Of a stretch of DNA of 64,000 bases, positions 32,745 through 44,000 are shown in pieces. The translations under genes were made by a program, and so were the position numbers. Source of the stretch: Plasmodium relictum (Eukaryota > Apicomplexa > Aconoidasida > Haemosporida > Plasmodiidae); NCBI RefSeq assembly GCF_900005765.1, contig NW_021628759.1, forward strand, positions 62,001-126,000. The letters run 5' to 3'. The notes beneath the pieces are model-generated. The model saw only the letters and a program-made list of their open reading frames with translations, was not told the DNA's origin and did no database searches. Positions within the stretch are counted from its first letter, which is position 1, and the number at the start of each line of letters is the position of its first letter.

Positions 32745-34031
32745 TTAAAGGGTTATAATGTTTTCCATTTGATTAAGATCTCTTAAAATTTTTTGGAGAA
32801 AAGTAGTCATAGGTGGAGGACCGCATAATAAAATTAATGTATCATCACTATTAATTTTTATATCCAATTTTTGATACTTTAAAACATATTTTTTCAATAA
32901 TTCTTCATTTATAAATCCAACATTTTCAAATAAATTTTTTTTTGTTTCATCTAAGCATTTATCTATACTGTAAACTATTTTAATATTTTCAAATTTGCTC
33001 TCATATTCATCGAAAACTATAAAATAAAAAATGCATAAATATATATATATTGTTCTTAAAAAGTAAGCATTCTTTTTTATTAATGATTATTCAAAGTAAA
33101 ATACATAAATATATAATTCAATTAATATATATTTTATAATTAACTAAAACAGTGTCTAAGATATATAATATAAAAAAAAAAATTTAAATAAAATTTATAT
33201 CTATATAAAAAAAAAATAAAAAAGTAATTAAAAAAAGCATGGATATATTAAAAAAAAATTACTTGGCTTTAATAAAATTTCTTCCTCATTCCTATTTGCA
33301 TAAATAAATGTTATATAAATTAGATTATTCCCTTCCTTATTTTCTGTTAAAAGTAAATGGTTTATTAATCGAAAAAAAGGTGTCATACCTGTACCACCAG
33401 CAATCATAACTATATGTTTTTTATTTTTTATAGATTTAGATATATGTACAAATTCATTATTTCCTTTATATTCTAATAAGCCAAAAGGACCTGATATTTC
33501 TAACTTATCATTATATTTTAAATTGTTTAATTGCATACTCATTTTACCACCATCTATATAATTATCATCTGGATAATATATGCGGATAACAAAATGGACG
33601 TGCTTATTTTTTTTATCTATATAAATAGGTGTATAACTTCTAAATATTTGATTAAGATCTTTTTCCTTATCATCATGATTATTCCATTTTCCTTTTATTT
33701 TACCTTCCTTATTTAAACCATTAAATTTTATATGCTTACAAATACCCAAACCTAAATATTCATATTCACTAGGATAAGAGAAAATAAAAATTTTTACTGT
33801 TTTTGTTAATTTTATTATCTTATACAACTTTAAAATTTGTTTTTTTTTATTTAAAAACACTTTTGTATTTTCATTTCTATCATCCAACTCCTCATAAATG
33901 TGTTTTTCTGAATATAATCGAAATAATTTTTTTACACAATCCTTCTTTCTAAAAAAACTAAGAAATGCTATTGACATAAATATAATTATGAGACTAATAA
34001 GATTTGCAATTAATAAATTAATGTTTCCCAT
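32745..34031 (-). CDS. NADH-cytochrome b5 reductase
   Basis: FAD enzyme that passes electrons from NADH to cytochrome b5 for lipid desaturation and related reactions. Two exons on the minus strand, 34031-33263 and 33016-32745, give 346 residues. A signal anchor (NLLIANLISLIIIFMSIAFL) at residues 4-23 places it on the ER or outer mitochondrial membrane, facing the cytosol. FAD motif RSYTPIY near residue 130, followed by DGGKMSMQL and GPFGLLEY; NADH-binding motif MIAGGTGMTPFFRLI; final CGPPPM in exon 2. All key motifs are present. The exon 1 frame alone would stop soon after EILLKP, so the downstream exon is required for the nucleotide-binding half. Confidence 0.93.
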
Positions 34032-36440
34032 TAATACAGATTTTATATTTTTTTTTTTTTTTTTTCTAAATCTTTTAACTATATATAAAATAACTTGTGA
34101 TTATTATATATCTCATAAACCTTTATTTATTTATTTATTTATTTTTTTTTTTTTTTTTGTTGCATATTATTTCCTTTATAATATTATATATATTGTTATT
34201 TTTCATAACATACCTTTATGTACCTTTTTATTCTCAAATAATTATTTTCAAGTATAAATATATCTATTTCACTTCATTTTTAATAAAACAAAATATACTT
34301 TTTATAAAAATATCACGTAAAAAAAATAAAATAAAATAAAATAAAACAAAATAATAATTTTATTGTATATATTACAGAATTCTTTTTTTGTCAATTGTTT
34401 CAAATTAGATTTTTTAATGTTGAGTGATTATTGCACTATATTGTATGTATATTTTAAGACTTTAACATATTATTTTTTAAAAGTACAGTTTAATTTATTA
34501 TAGAAAATATAAAAGAGAAGAAAAATTAACTTCTTTTTCTAAATATTTTTTTTTTTTATATAAAAGGTATATATCCATCATTAATGTTCAACAAAAATAT
34601 GGACAAAGATACATGTATTTTTTTTTTTTTTTTTTGATAGAATAAAAAAAAAAAACTTTCCAAACAATTTAATATAAAAATACTTATTTGATAAATCTTT
34701 TCTCTTTAAAAATACTTTGATCTTTTAAAAAATGGTAAAATATAAAAGATACATTAGAAAAAAAAAAAAAATTAACTTATATATAAAAATACTAATAACA
34801 TGTATAATATTTCTTACTAATTATAAAAAAAAATATCAAATGTGTTTTACTAAATTTCAATGCTTCATTCTTTATTAGAAGAGTTAGACAAAAAAAAAAA
34901 AAAATACTTTAGTGAAATTAAAAAAAAAGTTTTGTAACTAAAAAATATATTCAATAAATTATGCATTTGTATAATATAGAATTCATTATAAATAATATAA
35001 AATATATATATAACATAAAAATTAAATAAAATAAAAAAAAAAACTACGTAATTATAGCATCTCGGGAATTATTTAAAAAATTTTTTTTTTTTTTAAGTTT
35101 CAGTTTTTTAAAAATATAAATTTAATAATGTTAATAATATGTCGTAATTTTTATATTTAATGAAAATGCAAAATTAATTATATATGCATTTATCCTAATG
35201 GTCTTAATATACTCTGTAAAAATGATAGAATCCATGGGTTCCAACTATCAAAATTCTATATTTTCAGCATGTATTCAATTCATATCTATGCACATTAATA
35301 ATAAAATTACTTTACATTATTTCATTAAATATAATCCAAGTCATTAGATAAATAAGGATATTATATCTTATTTGAACTTATATTTTTCTTATTGTATTTA
35401 CATTTCCTAAAACATAACTATAATATTTTAGTTTTGCTAAATATCGGCATTTTCCAATTTATTTTTATTTACTTTTTAAGGTAAAAATATTAATATAATT
35501 CTTTTCAATTTAAAATATATATATTTATATATTCATCCTATATAAAATTTACACATGCATATATATCATAAAAAAAATATAAGTAAAATCTGAAAAATTA
35601 CAATATAATAACAAAATTAATTATAATTTTTTTAAAATTTCAATAAGAATATATTTATGTAACTTTAAAAATATTACATAAAATTATTTAGAAATACATC
35701 ACTTACACATTATTGATATTCATAAATTAGAAAAAAAAAAAAATTTTATTAATTAAAAAAATATTTAATTCCACAAGCCTTTTTTTTTAAAATTATATTT
35801 TCCAATTTTTCTATAATATCCCTAATTTTTTAGTGGTTATATATAATTATATATTTTAGAACAAATTTTATATAAACATATGTTTTAGTATTATTCTATT
35901 CATATACAACTAGAATGAAAACTATCATTTTTATTAAAATTTTGCAACTTTGGATATAGAAATTTTTTATATTTAATTATTTTATTCAATAATATATTTT
36001 TCATAAAATTCACTTAAATATATATGAGGATTAGATAAATTTTATATATCTTAGGTAAAAATATTTATTTGAAAGAATTTTAAATATTTGTTCCTTTAAA
36101 ACATTACTAATTCATATCATATAATATTTCTGTAGTAATTAAGAAAAAAAAATAATAATAAATTATAAGTTATGGCAATTTTTAATAAAATTTGATATAT
36201 TTTTTATTTTGTTCAATTTATATAGAGATTATACCAATATAATGATAATATTATTATTAAAAAGAAAAAATTATAATATAATCAACTTTTATACGCTTCA
36301 TAATATTTAATTGAAGTAAATATTTATATTCCCTATTCATTCATATATTTATTCTGGTTATATTAATTTAAATAATTCAGATAAAGTAATTCTATTAACA
36401 AGAAGGATTTATATTTTTTTTATTATACTCTCCTAATTAG
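34032..36440. other. Gene-poor stretch with possible coding relics
   Basis: A 2.4 kb AT-rich region with no intact gene. At 34860 an ATG opens a 25-codon frame (MLHSLLEELDKKKKKYFSEI) that has a GTAACT donor-like sequence near its end, so it could be a first exon or a relic. The patch 35224-35290 has more C and G than its surroundings. On the plus strand, 36150-36420 has stretches open for tens of codons interrupted by stops. Possibly decayed coding sequence leading into the pseudogene just downstream. Confidence 0.35.
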
Positions 36441-36455
36441 CTTCTTAAAGTATAA

Positions 36456-36892
36456 AAATGCTTGTATCTATTAAGAAATATGTAGTATAAAATACTGATA
36501 ATTAAAAATTTTGTAAAAATAACTTTTCAAGAAATTTCTGATCACTTTTTAGAACGTTTCTTTTATTATGTATGAAATGAATATGCATATATTTTGCAGT
36601 ATTTTGTAAATACATTACCATTTTCTAAATATATAATACCCCCAAAAGAGAAAAAAAAAATATATGAAATTCATGTAAAAGAACTATATTTTAAAGAAAA
36701 TCATATAGGAGATAAACTATTTATTATGTCTATTTAATGATACTGAAAATTTTACTTTAATCATATAGAGCTGAAGTAAAAATTTTAAGTATATTTTCTC
36801 ATCATCTAAAATTAAAAGCATGCGTCATATTTGAAAATGTAAGGATTGAAAATAATGAAGATTCCAAGAGATACAATGAAGTAGCATACTAA
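36456..36892 (+). pseudogene. Broken gene relic with cyclic-nucleotide-binding-like motif
   Basis: A plus-strand frame reads as protein-like sequence through in-frame stops: TAG at 36483, TGA at 36573 and TAA at 36735. Readable segments are FQEISDHFLERFFYYV, then after the TGA NEYAYILQYFVNTLPFSKY and ELYFKENHIGDKLFIM. In another frame from 36770 comes AEVKILSIFSHH and a tail ending KRYNEVAY before a stop at 36890-36892. The run 'L..L.FS' then 'F.E...GDK.fIm' then 'EVKIL' resembles the first half of a cyclic nucleotide-binding domain (as in PKA regulatory subunit, PKG or EPAC). The later 'FGE..L' and Arg of the phosphate-binding cassette are not visible. Codon content (Pro, Cys, His, Gly) is unlike chance AT-rich DNA. 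A spliced active gene would need a 44-base intron for the frame change and would still contain the TGA, so decay is more likely. Confidence 0.45.
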
Positions 36893-37838
36893 TATGAAAA
36901 AGAGAAATCTATAATTTAAAATTATTTTAAAAATATTCTAAAAAGAATTACGAAAAAAGAAATTATTAACATAATTAATTAATTAAATTAACACAGTTTT
37001 GCATTATATATAAAAAAACATAATAATAAATATATCATAATAAACTTTTATTTTTATAAAAATTATGATTTACTTTATAAACTAATAAAAAAAAATTTTT
37101 TTTTGTCTCTATTAGCTACTTTTTTCTATCTGATTTTTCTGACTTTCTCAGAATAAAATTTTACATTTTCAATTATAACACATTTAATTCTTTTTATTAA
37201 TTTCATATTAATATGAAATTTATAAATTTAAAATTAATGAAATATAATAACTTAATTCATATATATAACATTTAATTTTTTATTTAAATAATTAATGTAA
37301 TATCTTAATTATTTTAAAATATTAAAATCATATAAATATTTATAATTCACTAAAGTACCCTAAAGTTTTTCTAAAGGTTTTATTTTTTATAAAAAAATAT
37401 GGAAAATTTCGATGTAATAAAATTAAAGGATTTGAATTGATAGAAACGAAATAAAATACTGAATATGTGAAGTTTTGTTCTTTAAAATTTTATATTCAAC
37501 AAAAAAAAAAAAAATAATATAAATTAAATAAAATAAAATGTTAAAATATTGAAAAAAGGGCTAAAAATTAATTAAAAAAAAAGTATAAAAAAATTATCAT
37601 AAATTAAAAATGGATAAATTACTTTAAAAAAAAAAAATGAAAGTAAGTAAAAAATTGTTTATAAATTATCAAGAATAATTTGTAATAATGATGAATAAGA
37701 ATTTCTTTTCAAAATATTATAGTGAATTATAAATTATAAATTATAAATGAATAAGCATTGAGAAAAATTCTTTTTTTTTTATTTTTTCTTTATTAAAAAT
37801 TAAAAATATATTTATAGAAATAATGTATTTATATAAAT
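36893..37838. other. Intergenic, no gene seen
   Basis: AT-rich sequence with A runs and T runs up to the next gene. One TAGCTA at 37113-37118. Nothing else recognised. Confidence 0.5.
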
Positions 37839-39116
37839 ATGCTGAGGCTTCAAAACATTAATAGAATAAATCACGTTCATCGAAATCTATTAAATGAAGA
37901 AAAAAATAAAATAAACGTTTGTGTAAATGAGTATAAGGATATCATATGGAATAATAATAGTAAAACTTGCAAGAACAAATATAAAAATATCAATAACCTA
38001 CATAACATCATTAAAAGTAGTATATTAAAAAATTATAAAAATGTTTATTTTTATAAAAATTTGTTAAGAGTTGCTGAAAATAGAAAAAATGATTTTAGCT
38101 TGCATCAAATAAATATAATTATAAAATCATTGATAAAAGCGAAAATATATAGATATTCGTTATTTAATTCTTTTGAAATACCCATTTTAAAATATATAAA
38201 TTATTTAAATACCCTAATTAATGATACGAAAAATAACAATAATTTAAAATATATTAATGAATTATATAAAAATCTACATCTAAATGAAGAAAGATATAAA
38301 TCCAATAAAGAGTGTAACTTAAATTCTTGTATTATTTCTGATCAATTTAATATTTTGGTTGATATTTTTAAAAGTTATAATTACATAAATTATAAGTATG
38401 ATTATTTTTATGAAACATTATTTTTCTTTTTAACTAAAAATTATATGTATTTGAATAATGGAAAAAGGTTATTAGATATATGGATGATTTATTTAAATAG
38501 ATTTTTATGTAATGATGTAATATTTCTACAAAACCGAAATAATCTTTTTAATATTAATCAAGTTCACACTTTAAGGAAAAACAAAAATTTCAAATTTTTT
38601 AGGTTGTATAGACACAAATATACGTATAACATAAAAATGAAAACAGTTTATAATTACACTATTATATCTAAGAAAAAAGTAAATAAAATAGGAAAAAAAA
38701 CATGTTATAGTAGTATTTTTTGCAAAAATAATATTTTTAGTATTTGTAAATATGTAACAATGATTATTCTGAGAAATGAAAAATTATTTAGATATAAAAA
38801 TAAAAATATTAATAAAATTAAAAGTTTTTACATATCTAATGGATATATGTATAAAATAAGGAATTCAAATATAATAATGAGTAATTTATCAGTAAAATAT
38901 CTAATTAAAATTAATTTTATTAATAACCTTGCTTTTTTAAAAAAAAACTATTTTCCTAATGAATTATTAAATAATATTAATTTTCTTCAAAAATTATCAA
39001 CTTCTTTATCTGAATTTAATATGAAATCTATTCTTTTTAATATATATATAAAAAAAGTAAAGAAACTTAATGAAGCTAGCAAAACAAATAACAATTTTTT
39101 AATTGAAAAAAAATAG
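37839..39116 (+). CDS. Conserved-looking basic protein, unknown (possible organelle RNA-binding)
   Basis: A 425-residue open frame, very rich in Asn, Lys, Ile and Tyr. The first 80 residues are basic with little acidic content, then a Leu/Ile-patterned helical region (about 85-220: HQINIIIKSLIKAKIYRYS, ...) resembles helical-repeat organelle proteins such as the one at 3829-6189, though no family motif can be named. The C-terminal third is highly basic. The frame stops at TAG near 39114. Alternatively a donor at 39055 (GTAAAG) joins in phase to a short exon at 39200-39253 encoding VNIKFPNDEKNGVFFIF, which would replace the last 19 residues. I do not recognise the protein. Its position beside coding relics raises the possibility that it is itself a remnant. 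Confidence 0.55.
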   Translation: MLRLQNINRINHVHRNLLNEEKNKINVCVNEYKDIIWNNNSKTCKNKYKNINNLHNIIKSSILKNYKNVYFYKNLLRVAENRKNDFSLHQINIIIKSLIKAKIYRYSLFNSFEIPILKYINYLNTLINDTKNNNNLKYINELYKNLHLNEERYKSNKECNLNSCIISDQFNILVDIFKSYNYINYKYDYFYETLFFFLTKNYMYLNNGKRLLDIWMIYLNRFLCNDVIFLQNRNNLFNINQVHTLRKNKNFKFFRLYRHKYTYNIKMKTVYNYTIISKKKVNKIGKKTCYSSIFCKNNIFSICKYVTMIILRNEKLFRYKNKNINKIKSFYISNGYMYKIRNSNIIMSNLSVKYLIKINFINNLAFLKKNYFPNELLNNINFLQKLSTSLSEFNMKSILFNIYIKKVKKLNEASKTNNNFLIEKK

Positions 39117-41045
39117 TAATTATATTTATAAAGGAAAAAGTATTTATTATTACTTTTATTATTTAATATATATATATATATACAAATTTTTCTTTTTAGG
39201 TTAATATTAAATTTCCTAATGATGAAAAAAATGGTGTATTTTTCATATTCTAACTATTAAAAAAGAAAAAAATTATATTTTGTTTTGTTTTTTTAAAAAT
39301 ATATATTTTTATTATGATAGTAATTCAAAAAAAAATTATTAGCAAAAAGATTTATTTTCATTCTTTTTATTTTAATAAATTAACGTTTATAAAATTCAGT
39401 TTTAATATATATATTTAAATTGTCAAAATATAAGTTTCATAAAATTTTATACGAAAATATAAAATAAAAATTAAAATAAATAATTATTTCATGGAATTAT
39501 TCCATTGTCTAACATATATGACTAGAGAAAATACATATGGATATATACTCAAAAATTTTAGTAACTAAGATTTTAAACATATAATTAGTGATTAAGAGAC
39601 GATATAAAAAATAATTTTTATTAACTTAAAAGATAATTAATTCGAATCAAATGTGAATCTTAATATATTGAAATATTATATTAAATATAAAGCAATTGAG
39701 GTAGATTAATATTGAATAATTTTAGCAAAAATCCATTTTATTAATGTAAAATATATATGCCCAATTATATATGACTAACCACTGATAATCAAAAGAAATT
39801 GAGTTTTACAATTATAGAAGAGATAAATTATTTTTTATAAAAAATTATAGAAATTATAAAAAAAAAAACGTTTGTTTAAATACATGAAAAATGAAATTTT
39901 TATTAGTGTTACTAACATTTATAGCTTTGAAAGATTATTTTCTTTAAGGGTTTAATTGTTTCTTATGTATTTCAATAAAGGAAAGTGCAAAACAAAATTC
40001 CTAGTTAAAATAAATTTGTCATATTATATTATTTAAAATTTTTTCTTAATTGGAATTAAATTACTTTTTTTTCTTTCTAAATAGATTTAATAATTTGTAA
40101 TTTTTATATATATTAAATTTATTTAAGACATACAAAATTATTACATTATATATTTTTATAGTGAATTTAAATAATAATATTCTAATAGTGAAAAGAAAAT
40201 TTAAATACAAAAAAGAATTCAAATAAAAGTCCAAAAAAAAAATTTTTTTTTCTTTTTTTTTTTTTATAATATTTAAAATAAAAATTAATATATTAATCAT
40301 AAATTTTACAAGAAAATATATTTTATATAAGTAATATCTTATGAACAAATATAATGGTGAAGCAAAAATAAAGTAATTAAAATTATAATTAATAAAATTA
40401 ATAGTACAAAAAAAATTTATATTTAAATATTAAAATAGACAAAGACAATTATAATAAAGATAAATATAATAGAAATATTAATATAAATAATTCATTTTAA
40501 AACTTTAAAATGGATTATATAGAAAAAAAAAAAAAAAAAGAGAAACAAATAAAATTAGAAAGATAATTGTCTTTAAGAAAAATATAGAGCATACTAAATA
40601 TTTAATGATATAAAAATGATTTAGTATTATTTTGATTTTTAACAATCATAAGATTTTTTTTTTTAATATAAATAAAAGCAATTTATATTATTTATAGAAA
40701 AAATATATTTGTAATTTTTTATTATACTTTAAAATTTAAAATATCTAATTACAAAAGTTTTTATTTCTAATTTTTTTATATTGTGTAATGAAAAAATTAA
40801 AAAAATTAATTTTATTTTTCATTATAAATCAATTAAAACAAAAAAGTAAATTATAATATTATTAAAGAAGTATAAAAATTAAACAAAATAAAACAATTTA
40901 AAACAATATAAAATAAAACACTATTTAACTAAACAATATGATATAAGTTGATAAAGTTTAGAATTACATAAAATAATTTAATAAAATATTATTAAATAAC
41001 GTATAATTTATATATAAATATGTAGAACGTATATATATTTTTGTA
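39117..41045. other. Gene-poor stretch with short coding-like islands
   Basis: A 1.9 kb AT-rich region. Three short plus-strand islands look coding-like: from ATG at 39491 (MELFHCLTYMTRENTYGYIL, then stop), around 39758-39836 (frame with one TGA, reading LTTDNQKKLSFTIIEEINYF) and from ATG at 39892 (MKFLLVLLTFIALKDYFL, then stop), the last resembling a signal peptide. None joins into a gene by eye. A minus-strand frame at 40061-40348 is homopolymer-driven and not supported. Confidence 0.35.
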
Positions 41046-44000
41046 CTATTTTTCCTTTAAAATTCTATTTAATCTATCTTGTTCAATTAATTTTAAACAT
41101 TTTTCTGCTGTTTTTCTGCGAACTCTTTGATTTGATGCTTCTCTTTCTGGTAATTTTATATCTGCTTGATTTCTTATATTTTCATTTTCGTTATATTTGG
41201 TATTTTTTTTTTCATTACAACCAAGGTTTTGATTAGGAATAGATGAATTATCAGTTAAATTATTATTATAATCATTTTGTTGTTTTCCTATACAAAGATC
41301 TAAAGAGATGGAATAATCATTCATAAAGCTGCTATTATTATTTATGAAACTATCAGCCGAACTACTTTTATAATTTAAATGGTCATCTAAATATTTTGAA
41401 TTTTCTTTTATATCTTCATTTGTATATAAATTATTTTTATAAACATTATATTCCTCGTTAAAATAATCGTTCTGTGTCTTTTCTAAAAACTCGGATACTT
41501 CTTGGACATTTATTAAATCATTTTTTATTTGTTCAATATATTTATTTTCGTTACACTTGTTATCAAATGTATTTTTCGAGTAATTTTGTTCAAAAGGTGA
41601 TTGAGAAGACATATGCTCTTCATTGTTTTCGTTTTTTGTATTTGTATTGTTAGTGTAAGAATACCTTTGAATTTTTTCAATGTTTAGCATATTTTCATAA
41701 GTATTAGAATCCCTTGGGTTTATTTCATTTATTAATTTTTTATCTTGAATTTGATTATTCAATTCATTTATTATATTGTTATCTTCATGTCTAGAATCTA
41801 AGTTGTGTGTGTCTATATCAGCTTTTGTTGTATTCATCAAATTATCATTTATATTGTTATAAAATTTAAAATAGTCACTGCAATTTGTGTAATTATTATT
41901 ACTAATACTGCTTATTATACTATCGTAATCTTTATTGTTATTAACATTATTTATATCTAAATTGTTCTTTTTTAATAAATCGAATAAATACGCATTTTGC
42001 TTCTGCTTAAAATTTATTAACTGAATTAACTTTTGATATTGTAGTGTTTGGGATTTTAAGCGATAATTCAAATTATTATTTAATTTTATATGAAATGATA
42101 AGTCTTTTTCCAATTCTTTTTGTTTTTTTTCTAATTTCGATATCTCTTTATTCATATTTTTATAAATATTATCATCTGAATCACTTTCTGCTTTAATTAT
42201 GAAGTTTGAATTTTCATCATATTCATCGTATAAGCTGTCTCTCATTTGAGAGCTTAAAATATGTGGACTTACATCTAGAATAGCAAAATTATTGGGAAAA
42301 AAATTTTGTTTGAAAGGAATATCAGTAAATCCTCCCCATGAATAAATAACATAATCTTTTGCAAAACATTTTAAGCAAGCTTTAGCCGTAAAATCATCAA
42401 TATAATGAAATTTTTTTGTTTCAAAAGAATATAAAGCTGATGGCATTTTTTCTATATACTTATAATTATACTCTTCTCCTCCAATAATAAATATATAGTC
42501 ATTTATATTAACTATTGAATGATAAGCTCTATTTTCATTTAAGCAATCTACATAAACAGGTAACAATGACCAAATCCAACTATTTCCATTTTTTTGTAAC
42601 AAAAACAATCTACTAGTATTTGTTTTACTTCTCATTTTCCCTCCATATAAAATTAAATTATTTTTTTTTTTTTTTTTATCGTACCATATACAAGTTGAAT
42701 GAAAATATCTACCTAGCGGATTAATAGATGTATATTCTATTTCTTCCCATGTAAAATATATAAATTCTTTTTTTTTTTTTTTTTTTTTTTTACATTTTTC
42801 TATATTTAATACCCACAGATCATTTTTACAATGCAAATTTTCTACGTCACATATTTTCTCATTCCCACCAAATAAAATTAAGTATGGATATAAAAAGTCT
42901 AAAGTATGACCATATCTACTATTTGGCTTATTTCCAATAATTTTTATTTGTATCCATTTTCTTTTTATTTCTTCAGATATATATGTATTCGTAACTCCGT
43001 ATATACCATCAGATGATGATGAGCTTAAAGCACTTTTTGTTGGATTACATAAATTCTTACATGTATTACTATAATTATCAGAAACGCTTTTATTATGCAA
43101 AAAGGATGAATTAGATAAACAAGATGAGCATGAAGATGAGGTTGAATAGGATGAAGATAATGTATCTGATGTTGAACATAAATATGATGAAGAATCAGAC
43201 GATGAAGAGTATCTTAATTTCTTCTTATTAATTAAATTATTTTGTGATATATTATATTTTTCACTTTCCTCTTTTTTTTTAATTTCTTTCTCTCTTTTTT
43301 CATATTCGTTATTAAAAAATCCCTTTTCTGATTCACATAAACTAAAATTCTGATTATTCAATTCTATTGAATTAGCAAATTTTTTAGTTAAGTCATTGCC
43401 ACCTTTTTGAATTATTTTTTCTGGACTATCCTTTGCTATATCTTCTCTTAAATTATCATCATCTTTTTTTATTGTTTTTTTTTTTAAATTTTTAAAATCT
43501 TTTTTAATTACCTTTTTATATAAACTACTTATTTTATTTTCTTCTTTTAAATTATTGTAAATATAATATTTATCATATTCACTGTTATAACATTTTTTAT
43601 TAGTTTCATTATTTATATTAAGTTCTTCCTCATTATAACCATTATTTATTTCACCATTATCCTCATATTCATCTTCTTCATCATAATTATTATCATCACC
43701 ACTACTTTCACAATTACTGTTTGTGTCCTTTCTCTGCTTAATTTGTTTTTCACCTTTATCATCGAAAGAAATATGACTTAAATTTAAAGCATATAACGAA
43801 TCATCAGCTAAAAGATTATTATTAACTTTTCCTCCATGAATAAATAAAAATACTCCATTTAATCCTAAATTGACAATGCAAGATGCGTGAAAAGCTCTTG
43901 GAGGTGGTACATTATATGTATGGATGTTCTCCCAACTATTAAAATTTTTTTCTTCACATATATATATATCATTATATGTTTTATTTAAATAATTTTCAAT

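Noticed and set aside
35224-35249. GATAG...CTATC hairpin around a CCATGG palindrome
   Set aside because: The two dyads do not share a centre and the stem is only five pairs; not enough for an RNA gene or protein site.
34032-37838. Centromere candidate
   Set aside because: The stretch is long and AT-rich, but not visibly more AT-rich than other spacers here, has no tandem array, and contains coding-like relics. Gene order from memory also places these genes away from known P. falciparum centromeres.
40061-40348. 95-codon minus-strand frame
   Set aside because: Ile, Leu, Phe and Lys only, with long homopolymers; ordinary for AT-rich noise.
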